This document shows positions 17,264 through 25,775 of a stretch of DNA of 64,000 bases, in pieces. The translations under genes and the position numbers were made by a program. Numbering within the stretch: position 1 is the stretch's first letter; each line of letters starts with the position of its first letter. The DNA is from Magnetospirillum sp. 15-1 (GTDB taxonomy: Bacteria; Pseudomonadota; Alphaproteobacteria; Rhodospirillales; Magnetospirillaceae). The notes below the pieces were generated by a model. It had not been told where the DNA came from. It saw nothing but the letters and a program-made list of their open reading frames with translations, and searched no databases. The DNA is taken from assembly GCF_900184795.1 (NCBI RefSeq), contig NZ_FXXN01000023.1:267055-331054 (forward strand), read 5' to 3'.

Positions 17264-19360
17264 TTATTCGCCTAATTTCTGCCGCACCCAGCTGCCGGCT
17301 TCCATCCGCCAGACCCGGGGGTCCCGGAAGGTATCGGCGATACGGTCGAATTCGTCTTCACTCATGCCCACGTAGTTCAGCCAGCGATAAAGATCGCTGG
17401 GCTTGATCGGGTCATAGTGGTTGACCAGTTCGATGGCGCGGTCGCGCGTCATCAATCCGGCCCGGATATCCTTGCAGGTATGGTCGGTGGCGCGGCCATA
17501 GCCGAACTTAATGTATTTCAGGTAATCGTGGGCGCCGTTCTCGTGCATGTCGTCCAGGTTCGACATGGTGCGATAGGTGCGGTCGAAGGGCTCGTGGCTG
17601 ACTTCGAAGCCGTAGCGCTCGGTCACCAGCTTGATATGGTCGTTGGCTTCCCAATAGACGAAATTGCCCAGGAAGATGCCGCGCAGGTCCAGGTCCAGCA
17701 TGGCCCGGTCCTCGGGATACTTCCACAGATCCATGTCCTGGGCGGTCAGGCCGTCGCGGCCGACGAAATAGGACCATTCATAGCCGCGGGCGAAATGCTC
17801 CAGGCGGTCGCGGTAGGTCACCTCGGGGAAATCGTCCATGGAGAACTGGCCGCACAGGTCCAGATAGCCGTGCTCGCCATAGAACACCAGGGGGATGCCG
17901 CGCTTGGCGGCCTCGGCCATGGGCGCGGTCATGATGCCCACATGGCCGTGCCAGTTCATGTCGCCCATGATGACGAAGGCTTGCCTGTTCAGCTTTTTCA
18001 AGGTGGCGACCGAGGGTCGCACCAGCACATGGTCGACGCCGAAGGCCTCGCGCATGCGAACCATGTTGCGCCAGCCGGCATCGGTCCAGTTGTTGCCGTC
18101 ATAGGTGACCAGCAGGGGGTTGAGGCCGAATTCCTCCTTCAGGACGTGGACCTGGAAGTAGGAATCCTTGCCGCCCGACACCGCGATGACCACATCGTGA
18201 CGGCTGCCGTCCTTGCAGCGGTAGCGCTCGACCATCTCGCGCAGCAATTCCTTGCGCCGGTCCCATTCCGAACGGGGAATCTTCGCCTTGACCTTGGCCA
18301 TCTGGCAGCCGGTGCAGACGCCGTGGTCGTCGAACTCCATGGGCGCGGCGGAGATGGAGGGATAGGTGCATTCCGTGCACCAGCGGATGTCGCGCCGCTT
18401 GGCGGCGGCATCCGGGCGGGCCGCCGGGTAATCCCCGTCGCGGGCCTGGCGCAGGCGCTCGGCGATGCGGGCATCCTCGTGCGGGCGGTCATAGACCGGC
18501 TCGCGCGCCAGGAATTCCGAGCCCAGGCGCACCGGCCGCATGGGCACGCCGGCGGCGATGGCCGTCCGCTTGGCGTGGGGATAGCTCAGTTCGAAGAAGT
18601 GGAAGATGTTGGCCGCCGCCGCCGCCGCCGCGTGGCCGTCCAGGACGGCCGGGGCCACGTGCTCGTACTGGCCGACGCCGCCGCAGGCCACCACCGGGAT
18701 GGCGACGGCCTGGGTCACGTGGCGGATCAGGTCCAGGTCGTAGCCCAGGGCCGAGCCGTCGCGGTCGATGGAATTGAGGAAGATCTCGCCGGCGCCGCGC
18801 CGCTCCATCTCCCGCGCCCACTGGGCGGGATCGAGGCCGGTGGCGCGCCGTCCGCCGTCCACGAACACCTCCCAGCCGCCATCGGGCCGGGCCTGGGCGT
18901 CGATGCTGGCGACGATGCACTGGCTGCCGAAGCGGCGGGCCGCCTGTTCGATCAGGTCGGGATCGTCGAAGGCGGCGGTGTTGATGGTAACCTTGTCGGC
19001 GCCGGCGACGAGACGGACCTCGATATCATTGACGCTTTGGATGCGGCCGCCGAAGGTCAGGGGCATGAAGCAGACCTTGGCCACCGCCTTCAGCACGTTG
19101 ATGGCCGAGGTGCCGGCGTAATTCTGCTGCAGGTCGTCGCGGCGCAGGTCGTGGCGGTCCTCGCCCCGGCTGATGTCCAGGATCACCAGTTCGTCCGCAT
19201 TCCAGTTGGAATAGCGTTCGACCGTGCTCATGGGGTTGCCGATGACCTGATGCACCTTGAACAGCTGGCTGCGCACGATGACTCCGTGCTTCAGCAGCAA
19301 TACCGGGATCAGGCGGGGGCGGGGGCCGCTATGGGTGGGGGCCGGCGGGAGGGTGGTCAT
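17264..19360 (-). CDS. HisF2-WbpG fusion: ammonia-channelling cyclase-like domain joined to N-acetyl sugar amidotransferase
   Basis: 698 residues in one frame. Residues about 15-290 are a HisF-type TIM barrel (LTFGGRIQSVNDIE, NTAAF, NSIDRDGSALGYDLD with the conserved D199, VVACGGVGQYEH). The first catalytic aspartate of true HisF is replaced (IPVLLLKHG), as in HisF2 proteins of surface-sugar loci. From about 325 comes a WbpG/PseA-type amidotransferase: CTEC at 328-331, CTGC at 349-352 and the PP-loop SGGKDS at 395-400. In Pseudomonas the homologous HisH2/HisF2/WbpG act as separate proteins to convert an acetamido group into an acetamidino group. Here two are one polypeptide, with HisH just upstream (ATGA overlap). 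The ATG at 19360 is fixed by that overlap. Confidence 0.9.
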   Translation of the reverse strand: MTTLPPAPTHSGPRPRLIPVLLLKHGVIVRSQLFKVHQVIGNPMSTVERYSNWNADELVILDISRGEDRHDLRRDDLQQNYAGTSAINVLKAVAKVCFMPLTFGGRIQSVNDIEVRLVAGADKVTINTAAFDDPDLIEQAARRFGSQCIVASIDAQARPDGGWEVFVDGGRRATGLDPAQWAREMERRGAGEIFLNSIDRDGSALGYDLDLIRHVTQAVAIPVVACGGVGQYEHVAPAVLDGHAAAAAAANIFHFFELSYPHAKRTAIAAGVPMRPVRLGSEFLAREPVYDRPHEDARIAERLRQARDGDYPAARPDAAAKRRDIRWCTECTYPSISAAPMEFDDHGVCTGCQMAKVKAKIPRSEWDRRKELLREMVERYRCKDGSRHDVVIAVSGGKDSYFQVHVLKEEFGLNPLLVTYDGNNWTDAGWRNMVRMREAFGVDHVLVRPSVATLKKLNRQAFVIMGDMNWHGHVGIMTAPMAEAAKRGIPLVFYGEHGYLDLCGQFSMDDFPEVTYRDRLEHFARGYEWSYFVGRDGLTAQDMDLWKYPEDRAMLDLDLRGIFLGNFVYWEANDHIKLVTERYGFEVSHEPFDRTYRTMSNLDDMHENGAHDYLKYIKFGYGRATDHTCKDIRAGLMTRDRAIELVNHYDPIKPSDLYRWLNYVGMSEDEFDRIADTFRDPRVWRMEAGSWVRQKLGE

Positions 19361-19977
19361 TGCGCGTCCACCGTGTTGACGAAATTGGCGAGGAAGGCCA
19401 AGCCGGTATCCTGGCTCTTTTCCGGGTGGAACTGGGCGCCGAAGATGTTGTCGCGCTCGACCGCCACCGTTACCGGGCGGGGACCGAAGGCGATGGTGCC
19501 GACGCTGTGGCGGGGGTCGGCGCAATCCATGGCGTAGGAGTGGACGAAGTAGAACGACGCCCCGGGCTCCAGGCCGGCGAACAGGCGGGCGCCCGGTTGA
19601 ACCTGCATGTCGCACCAGCCCATGTTGGGCACCCGCAGACCGGGGGCGGCGGGCAATTTGCGCACATGGCCGGGGATCAGGCCCAGGCCCTGGTGGGTAC
19701 CGAATTCCTCGGAGGATTCCGCCAGCAGCTGCATGCCCAGGCAGATGCCGAGAATGGGCTTGCCCTGGGCGGCATGGGCGCGGATGGGGTCCACCAGCCC
19801 GTGGCGGCGCAGGGCCTCCATGCCGTCGGCGAAGGCGCCGACGCCGGGCAGCAGCAGGGATTTGGCCTGGGCCACCCGGGCCGGATCGGTGGTGACGGCA
19901 AAGGAGGCGCCCACCCGCTCCAGGGCGGTGAGGACGGACCCGATATTGCAGATGCCGCTGTCGATGATGGTGATCAT
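19357..19977 (-). CDS. hisH: HisH-type glutamine amidotransferase subunit for sugar amidination
   Basis: 206-residue class I glutaminase. GICLGMQ carries the nucleophilic cysteine, and QFHPEKS carries the histidine and glutamate of the triad; LLPGVGAF and NMGWC are HisH hallmarks. By family, it releases ammonia from glutamine and passes it through a HisF barrel. Its ATGA overlap with the HisF2-WbpG fusion, and the absence of any other histidine genes nearby, show that it serves sugar modification rather than histidine synthesis. The start overlaps the stop of the upstream aminopeptidase-fold gene by four bases, so all three are coupled. Confidence 0.92.
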   Translation of the reverse strand: MITIIDSGICNIGSVLTALERVGASFAVTTDPARVAQAKSLLLPGVGAFADGMEALRRHGLVDPIRAHAAQGKPILGICLGMQLLAESSEEFGTHQGLGLIPGHVRKLPAAPGLRVPNMGWCDMQVQPGARLFAGLEPGASFYFVHSYAMDCADPRHSVGTIAFGPRPVTVAVERDNIFGAQFHPEKSQDTGLAFLANFVNTVDAQ

Positions 19978-21317
19978 GGGGACACCCGCCGGGGCAGGCG
20001 GCGCGGAATCTCGGCACGGCGCAATTCAACCAACCCCTTCTCCTCGAAGCGGCGAAGGTAGCGCGAAAGCCGGTCGAAGGGAAGGTTGTGCATAGCGGCG
20101 ATGTCCAAGATGGTGTGATCGCCGTCCATGTAGCGGAACAGGCAATCCAGCAGGTGGCCCCATTGCTCGGCGTCGGCGTCCAGGTCCTTGACCACGGTGG
20201 GGTCGGGCCGCTCCATGTACAGGTCGTAATCGGGATTGGACAGGCAGATCAGGCCGTCGAAGCGCCGGGTCACCACCGCATTGTCCTCCAGCACGTCCAC
20301 CACCCGCTTCAGGCAATCCAGCATCTCGTCCAGCTGGGCGGGCTGCATCAGCTCGGGGGTGTCCTGGCTGGAATGGTACTCGGCATAGGGAGCGAACTGG
20401 TCCTCGCAGCGGGTCAGCTCCACGAAGGGCACCTCGTAGCCGGGAGCCTCCCACACGGTCTCGTCGTTGCCGGCGCCCTTGCGCCACGGCACGATGGCAT
20501 GGGCGCGGCTGTGATGGCCCAGCACATTGGCGAAGGCGTCGTCGATCATATGGCCGCCGGCAAAGGTGCTGGTGGCCTTGATGGCGCCGCCGGTGCCGGG
20601 CATTTCCTCAAACACGCCGCAGACCATGGCATCCACCTCGGCCCGGGGCAGGTCGCGCAGGTAGAAGACGCTGCCCAGATGCTCGGGCCCGATGACCAGG
20701 CGATAGCTGTAATGGGTATCGCGGGCCATCAGCCACTGCATCAGCCGGATCAGCACCGCTGTACCGGCAAAGCCGTCATTGGCCATGTGCGGGTGGCAAT
20801 TGTTGGAATTGAAGACGATGGTCTTGTCGCTGGCGCCCTGCTTGTGGCACTGGCCCACCAGCATCTCGCCGGGAAGGGTCTCGGTCTCCAGCTCGACGCG
20901 ATAGCGGCCAGGCCCCAGGGTCTGGAACACCCGATGGGGCAGGACCAGCCGCCAATCGGCGTCCCAGGGGCGGTATTGCCACATGCAATGGAACATGAAG
21001 GCGTCGGGCAGGGCGGGATTGGTCACCAGCTTGGGCCGCAGCTCCTCCCAGTCCAGATCGCCGCTGAAGGATTTGGAGTAATAGCCCACCCCCAGGCTGT
21101 TGACGGTGAAGTCGAACAGCTCGACCCCGTCCTTGAACAGCTTGGCCCGCTTCACCCGCCAGTTGCCGGGCACCTGCCAGCCGTTGTAGCGCTGGCCCGA
21201 CGGAATGCGGAATAGGGTCAGCGGGATTTCCCGGCCGATGCGGGCGAACAGCGCCTCGTTGTCGTCGGCGACGACGGCGGTGCGGAACCCGCACAGGTCG
21301 TGGATCAAGGGCAACAT
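19974..21317 (-). CDS. DUF4910-type aminopeptidase-fold protein with C-terminal winged helix
   Basis: 447 residues. The motif CHPHMANDG at 174-182, followed by FAGTAVLI, and GPEHLGS near 210-216 match the metal-binding signature of DUF4910/M28-like aminopeptidase-fold proteins. The last 70 or so residues (GDHTILDIAAMHNLPFD, then RRFEEKGLVELRR) look like a winged helix. Such proteins occur in glycan clusters next to amidotransferases or nonulosonate genes, without a settled role; peptidase or amidohydrolase action on a modified sugar or peptide-linked intermediate is possible. The ATG at 21317 is preceded by AAGGAA at good spacing and lies four bases after the upstream stop. It overlaps hisH. 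Confidence 0.78.
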   Translation of the reverse strand: MLPLIHDLCGFRTAVVADDNEALFARIGREIPLTLFRIPSGQRYNGWQVPGNWRVKRAKLFKDGVELFDFTVNSLGVGYYSKSFSGDLDWEELRPKLVTNPALPDAFMFHCMWQYRPWDADWRLVLPHRVFQTLGPGRYRVELETETLPGEMLVGQCHKQGASDKTIVFNSNNCHPHMANDGFAGTAVLIRLMQWLMARDTHYSYRLVIGPEHLGSVFYLRDLPRAEVDAMVCGVFEEMPGTGGAIKATSTFAGGHMIDDAFANVLGHHSRAHAIVPWRKGAGNDETVWEAPGYEVPFVELTRCEDQFAPYAEYHSSQDTPELMQPAQLDEMLDCLKRVVDVLEDNAVVTRRFDGLICLSNPDYDLYMERPDPTVVKDLDADAEQWGHLLDCLFRYMDGDHTILDIAAMHNLPFDRLSRYLRRFEEKGLVELRRAEIPRRLPRRVSP

Positions 21318-21321
21318 GCTT

Positions 21322-22803
21322 TCATTCCTTTTTCGCCTTGGCCTGGGTATCGGCAACCCACCGGGCGGTGATGTCGGACAGTATTCTTGCGTTGTCCTGT
21401 TGGCTTAGGCCCAGTTGGTTACGGTGATAATCGTCGATGGCGGCTATCTTGGCACGGACTCCGACGCCTTCCAGCGCCGAGACGAAGGCGTGCAACCGCG
21501 CGATATCGGGCTTTTCTCCGGCCAGGATGGCGTCGATGGCCTGCTGGCAATCCTGGCGGGTGCGGATGGCGTGGGCGCCGGGGGCATAGGAGAACGCGCA
21601 TTCACCAAAAAATAGGGCAGGCTTTCCCTGGAACAACGCCTCGATGCCAGCGGTGCCTGTGCACGTGGCCACGGCCAGGGCGTTGCGGATCAACGTGAAG
21701 GTGGAGACCCCGGTTTCGCACAGGCTGACCCGCGGGATGTCGGCGATCTCGTAATATTCTTCGGGATTGCGGGAAATGGCCCCTTGGGCCGGATGTTCTT
21801 TCACATAGACGGCCACATCCTCGGGCAGACATTCGACCAGAAGGCGGATCAGGTTGATCTGGTCGACGAAAGCGCCGGCTAGGGGGGCGGTGGACAATTC
21901 GGGTTGCACGGATAACGGGACGTAAACATAGCGGCGCCCCAGGTCGACCTGGGTTTGGCAACGGGTCAGGGCGGCGTTGATGAACTTTTCCTTTTTCAGG
22001 TACTTGCGAATCAGTTCGTTGTGGGTCTTTTTCTCGGGGGGTGGGGCCAGCAGGGAACGGATGATCGAACGCGCGGTCGGGCGCAGGCTGTTGCGGTAAT
22101 TGTGAAAGGAAAATCCGCCAAAGGTGCTGTGCGACATGTAATGGGGATGCGGGTCGCAGTTTTTTTGCGACATGTGCTCGATCTTGGCGCGGGCGAAGTC
22201 CGACAGCGGCGCGTCTCCCGGGCGGCGCAAGGCCGCCAAGGTTTCCGATGGCAGCGATTCCACGCAATGGCGGGGGATCACGCAGCCGAAATGGGACACG
22301 TCCTCGAAGGTCAGAACCGGGATTTCCCGAACCTTGCACAATCCATAGACGACGTAATCCAGGGACACGTGGGGGATATTTGTGAAAACTGCCCCGATGA
22401 CCTGTTCATGGTCGAAGACGCGGTCCCAAAAACCCAGGTGACGCAAATACACCGCGCGGCGATAGCCATAGCTGGTGTCCATCGACCGGCCGGCATGGTT
22501 GCTCAGGATGGTGGCGACGCGCAGATTGGTTATCTTGGACAGCTTGTCCATGCATTTTAGGGCTATGATCTCATAGCAGGCCATGGCGTTGACCAGGGGC
22601 TGCGGGCAGGCGGCGATGGCCTCGGGATTGTACGTGGCGTGTTGCAGGGCCGCCAAGTCCATCCACCGCACGGTCGGGTCGTCGACATAGGCATTCTCGG
22701 TCGAGACGACGATGAAGCCCAGGTCGGGACGGACGCGGCGCACGGAGCGCACAATGGCCTCGGCCAAGCCGGGGACGAAATCGACGATAAGGAGACTGGC
22801 CAT
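21322..22803 (-). CDS. Capsule-synthesis-like protein, putative GT-B glycosyltransferase
   Basis: 493 residues with no signal peptide or clear membrane helix. The second half has features of KpsC/KpsS-like or CDP-glycerol-type GT-B proteins: YVYVPLSVQPELST, VYVKEHPAQG, then VATCTGTAGIEALFQGKPALFFGE. The last resembles the donor-site stretch where a sugar nucleotide binds. The first half has two Rossmann-like strands (LLIVDFVPGLAEAI, GFIVVSTEN). By inference it adds a residue to a capsule or O-chain from the cytoplasmic face. It begins the minus-strand run towards hisH, is followed by four bases and then the DUF4910 gene, and is slightly less GC-rich than average here. Specificity is unknown. 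Confidence 0.6.
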   Translation of the reverse strand: MASLLIVDFVPGLAEAIVRSVRRVRPDLGFIVVSTENAYVDDPTVRWMDLAALQHATYNPEAIAACPQPLVNAMACYEIIALKCMDKLSKITNLRVATILSNHAGRSMDTSYGYRRAVYLRHLGFWDRVFDHEQVIGAVFTNIPHVSLDYVVYGLCKVREIPVLTFEDVSHFGCVIPRHCVESLPSETLAALRRPGDAPLSDFARAKIEHMSQKNCDPHPHYMSHSTFGGFSFHNYRNSLRPTARSIIRSLLAPPPEKKTHNELIRKYLKKEKFINAALTRCQTQVDLGRRYVYVPLSVQPELSTAPLAGAFVDQINLIRLLVECLPEDVAVYVKEHPAQGAISRNPEEYYEIADIPRVSLCETGVSTFTLIRNALAVATCTGTAGIEALFQGKPALFFGECAFSYAPGAHAIRTRQDCQQAIDAILAGEKPDIARLHAFVSALEGVGVRAKIAAIDDYHRNQLGLSQQDNARILSDITARWVADTQAKAKKE

Positions 22804-22915
22804 GCTTTGAACTCAGCGAAGAGGGGGGGGAGGAGTACCGCGGGGCCGAAGGTGCGAACAAGCACTTCCACCCGGCGACGACATGGATGCGTGACCTAGG
22901 ATGCCTTGCCCGCCA

Positions 22916-23209
22916 TCAGGTGACACCATGGTTGGAACAAGGCGCCGCGGAACGGCAGCCGTCGATCACGCCTTGGAACAGGTCCCCACCGGTCATCCGC
23001 AGCGTCGGCAACGCGTTCTTCAGGTGATAGAGCAGGTTGCCGTTGTGGCAGCCGATGTCCAGCAGCGTCAGGTCGTCGCCGGCCGGCAGGTTGTCCTTGA
23101 TCAGGGCGCTGGTGACCCTGTCGCTTTCGCGCATATCGCGGCGATATTTCTTTTGGTATTCCACATAATCAGAGTTCATGTACTGGGTGGAACCGACGAT
23201 TTCAGCCAT
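22916..23209 (-). pseudogene. Truncated SAM-dependent methyltransferase (N-terminal part only)
   Basis: A 97-residue reading frame starting at an ATG with GAGGAAACA upstream. It encodes the head of a class I methyltransferase: DLTLLDIGCHNGNLLYHL is motif I and MTGGDLFQGVI the acidic strand after it. It then runs into an unrelated tail (CRSAAPCSNHGVT) and stops where a normal enzyme would continue for about 130 residues. No matching C-terminal half is visible in the 110 bases before the next gene. A deletion or recombination joint near 22950 is the simplest reading. The remnant probably has no activity. Confidence 0.7.
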
Positions 23210-23246
23210 GATCGGTCTGTTTCCTCAGACAAGGGGTCAAGGTCGT

Positions 23247-23280
23247 GACGAATGCGAGGGGGAGCACCCTCGCATTCGTC
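23247..23280 (-). terminator. Strong hairpin after the 23283-24110 gene
   Basis: Perfect 14-base arms (23247-23260 and 23267-23280, first arm GACGAATGCGAGGG) with a six-base loop, directly after the TAA stop of the minus-strand gene. No U-run follows on the minus strand, but the stem is the strongest in this part of the window. It separates the upstream unit from the methyltransferase remnant. Confidence 0.7.
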
Positions 23281-23282
23281 GT

Positions 23283-24110
23283 TTAGACGGAACTTTTCTG
23301 GGCCATGTCCATCAAGCGAAAGCCGGGGCGCTTTTCCACCTGTTCCGAAGTGTAGGCGAGAACAACCCCGGCGTCGGGAACCCCGTCTTCTGGCAGGAAG
23401 AAACCGACGTCGTGGCGGGGCAGCCAACGGACGTACCAGCGTCGGCCAGTCGCGGCCATCCAGTCATGGACCGAGGACAGCGTGGGGATGACCACGTCTT
23501 CGCCATGGACGGTGGTGCGCTGGGTTGCCGCTTCGGCCTCGCAGGCGCGCAAGGCCAGCACGCAGCCTTGGGCCGGCCCCAAGTCGACGGCGTCAAGCGA
23601 CGGGGGGGCGTCGTGCTGCGGGCGCAGACCCAGCACCGAGTTGATGATCACCACGCTGCGTTGGTCCAGTTCGGACGGGGTCAAGGGCTGGTGACGCACT
23701 TGCAGCGGCCAATCCTCCGCCGGATGCATGACCGCCAGATGATGGTCGTGCTGATGGTCGTTGAGATGCACCACATAATCGAAATCACCGATCACCGCGT
23801 GGGCCAGCTTCATTTCCTCGAACAATAGGGCGCAATCGCTGCCGAAGTCGTGGAACCGCGGGTGGCTGAACTTGGCGGCCTTGACCAGCTCGACGACGTC
23901 GTCGGTAAGCAAGCGATGGCGCCATTGACCGATCTCGATCTTGGACAGCAGCCCTTCGTACTGTTCGGTGCGGGCGACGCGCAGGGCAACCAGCAGGCTG
24001 TAGTTCAAGGCGATTTCCAGGCTGAAATCCTGCAGGGGCATGAAATGCACCGGCAACGACGAGCCCTTGGGATAGATGAATTTTCCGGCAGACCAAATCA
24101 AGGACTTCAT
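23283..24110 (-). CDS. Conserved-looking protein of unknown function
   Basis: 275 residues; I do not recognise the family. There is no signal peptide, no membrane helix and no nucleotide-binding loop. A histidine-rich centre (HLNDHQHDHHLAVMH, about residues 114-128) could bind metal. The end has aromatic-rich segments (WYVRWLPRHDVGFF). Its ATG shares one base with the stop of the upstream methyltransferase (TGATG), so the two are co-translated and probably work together. A 14-bp-stem hairpin ends the unit immediately after it. A metal-dependent sugar-modifying role is only a guess. Confidence 0.6.
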   Translation of the reverse strand: MKSLIWSAGKFIYPKGSSLPVHFMPLQDFSLEIALNYSLLVALRVARTEQYEGLLSKIEIGQWRHRLLTDDVVELVKAAKFSHPRFHDFGSDCALLFEEMKLAHAVIGDFDYVVHLNDHQHDHHLAVMHPAEDWPLQVRHQPLTPSELDQRSVVIINSVLGLRPQHDAPPSLDAVDLGPAQGCVLALRACEAEAATQRTTVHGEDVVIPTLSSVHDWMAATGRRWYVRWLPRHDVGFFLPEDGVPDAGVVLAYTSEQVEKRPGFRLMDMAQKSSV

Positions 24111-25093
24111 CACATTTCCCCAAAATCGATAGGGTTCAAGCCGTCGACCACGTAATCCTTGCCGCAGAACACCAGGGTGTAACTGCCCAACAGATCCAGG
24201 CGTTCGTCCGAAATCCCCATATAACTGCTGGTCTGGGTCGACGAGCGTTCCGGGGTGAAGTCGGCGTAATAGAAACTGCCCTTGGCGGCATAACGCTTGG
24301 CCAGGACGTTCAGGTCCTTGACCGAGAAGAAATAGTTGGGAAAACCGGCGTGGTTGATGGCCCAAAAGCCCTGGGATTCGCCGGTGATCCACAGGACCAG
24401 CACAGTAGCGTGACGGGTGGCGTCGATCAGGCGGTTCAGGGCGTGGACCGGATCCTGCACGTGGTTGACCACGCCGATGCTCATGGAAAAATCCATCGAA
24501 TCGGCGGGCAGGGTGATGTCGCTGCCTTCGGCCAGGGTCAGTTGGAAATCCGCCGCCGGGGCCTTGGGGTGCAGCAGGCGGGCGGCGCTGAGCGCCAAGG
24601 GTGAGATGTCCAGGCCGTAATAGGACAGGCAATCCTGGGCCGAGCGGCCACAATAAGCGGCCAGCATCTGGTCGATCATTTCGTAATGTTCGGCCACCGT
24701 GCAACCGTGGTCGAACAGCTTGGCGCGCGGCCCGGCGCCGCTGCCGACAAAGCGGTCGATCATCTTGGTCAGCAGCGTGTCGACCAGGATCGAGCGGCCC
24801 AGCAACACCGGCAACTGAACGGCGGCGCCCTGTCCCGAGAACATGGCGGCCACCGCCTCGCGCACCGGCTGCGAGCGGTATTTGATCAGCTTGTCGATAT
24901 AGCCGCCGCAATTTTGGATGTGGCGGTCGGACGGAAACTCGTATTCGTGGCGGATGCCGCCATCCTCGGCCAGGAATTGCAGCTTGGTCTGGATATCCAG
25001 GGCGATGACCGAGTTGTCGCCGGAAGCGTTCGCCCCCTCGGCGAAGGTACTGAAATTGGGGTTCACGTTTTTCAGTTGGAAGCGCTTGGACAT
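24110..25093 (-). CDS. Class I SAM-dependent methyltransferase
   Basis: 327 residues. After a roughly 120-residue N-terminal extension of unknown fold comes a methyltransferase core: AKLFDHGCTVAEHYEM (a degenerate motif I), YYGLDISPLALSAAR (the acidic strand) and MDFSMSIGVVNHVQDP (motif IV and the following helix). The glycine-rich loop is unusual (DHGCTVAEH instead of D.G.G.G), so binding of SAM should be treated as likely, not certain. The ATG at 25093 was preferred; one at 25102 is also in frame. It follows a hairpin and a T-run that appear to end the upstream operon, and it overlaps the unknown gene at 23283-24110. Confidence 0.72.
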   Translation of the reverse strand: MSKRFQLKNVNPNFSTFAEGANASGDNSVIALDIQTKLQFLAEDGGIRHEYEFPSDRHIQNCGGYIDKLIKYRSQPVREAVAAMFSGQGAAVQLPVLLGRSILVDTLLTKMIDRFVGSGAGPRAKLFDHGCTVAEHYEMIDQMLAAYCGRSAQDCLSYYGLDISPLALSAARLLHPKAPAADFQLTLAEGSDITLPADSMDFSMSIGVVNHVQDPVHALNRLIDATRHATVLVLWITGESQGFWAINHAGFPNYFFSVKDLNVLAKRYAAKGSFYYADFTPERSSTQTSSYMGISDERLDLLGSYTLVFCGKDYVVDGLNPIDFGEM

Positions 25094-25134
25094 GGCGATC
25101 ACTCTGCTAGGGGGCCGTTGGCCTCGGGATACCC

Positions 25135-25180
25135 AAAAAATCTGCCGGCCTGGACCGCGCCCGCCTCAGGCGCGGGTCCA
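25135..25180 (-). terminator. Rho-independent-like terminator at the end of the acyl-module operon
   Basis: On the minus strand an imperfect GC-rich hairpin (arms TGGACCCGCGCC and GCGCGGTCCA, 25180-25151) is followed ten bases later by a run of six T (25140-25135). It lies just after the stop of the gene at 25188-25775, where the otherwise overlapping gene chain is first broken by a 94-base gap. Confidence 0.6.
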
Positions 25181-25187
25181 TGGGCGG

Positions 25188-25775
25188 TCACCGCCAGATG
25201 AAGTCGACGGTGCCGATCCGGCGTTGGCCGCTGTGGATGGAACTGCGGGCCAACAGCGAAGACGCGATCCGTTTTTCCGCCACCACCGACAAGGTCTGGG
25301 CGGGATCAGGGGTGGTTTCCATGTCCAACGCCATGAACACCCAACGCCCCGGCTGGGTTATGGGCCAGATTTGGTGCAGAAGATGTTTGTTGAGCGAGAC
25401 CACCACGGTGGGCAGGCCGAACGGCGGTTGCCGGTCCACGCTGATGCGTTCCCCGTCGATGGAGGCCGGGCCGGTGATCAGGGTTTCGTCGAATGGCGCA
25501 CGCTGTTCGGGGTCAAGCGCCGGGCCAGGGTAAACCAGCAGGCAGCCGCTGTTCGTGGGGTTGCGCCAATGATATTCCGCTCCCGGCGTCACGCCGTCGC
25601 GGGGGGTGGCGCACAGATCCAGGCGATTGGTGGTGAAACGAGAGCGGACCTTGAACGTGAACTGGGGTTCGATGCCGCGATGGCCCTGGATGGCTTCCAG
25701 CATGCTGGGGCCTTGCAGATAGCCGCGGGCGCCCAGGAAGGGCACCACCAAGGGTGTGTCAGGGCTGGTTGTCAT
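25188..25775 (-). CDS. Protein of unknown function linked to the acyl module
   Basis: 195 residues; no family recognised with confidence. No membrane helix or signal peptide. It begins LVVPFLGARGYLQGPSMLEAI, and a strand-rich middle includes FTFKVRSRFTTNRLDL and PTVVVSLNKHLLHQIW. The mixture of strands around a single helix faintly suggests a hotdog or similar small enzyme fold, but I see no catalytic signature and do not claim it. It overlaps the AAC(3)-fold acyltransferase gene by 17 bases, the deepest overlap in the operon, implying tight co-translation and probably a direct partner role. It is the last gene before the terminator at 25135. Confidence 0.6.
   Translation of the reverse strand: MTTSPDTPLVVPFLGARGYLQGPSMLEAIQGHRGIEPQFTFKVRSRFTTNRLDLCATPRDGVTPGAEYHWRNPTNSGCLLVYPGPALDPEQRAPFDETLITGPASIDGERISVDRQPPFGLPTVVVSLNKHLLHQIWPITQPGRWVFMALDMETTPDPAQTLSVVAEKRIASSLLARSSIHSGQRRIGTVDFIWR

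Noticed and set aside
17264-19977. HisH and HisF as histidine biosynthesis genes
   Set aside because: No other his genes are nearby, the first catalytic Asp of HisF is missing, and the barrel is fused to a WbpG-type amidotransferase. Sugar amidination fits better.
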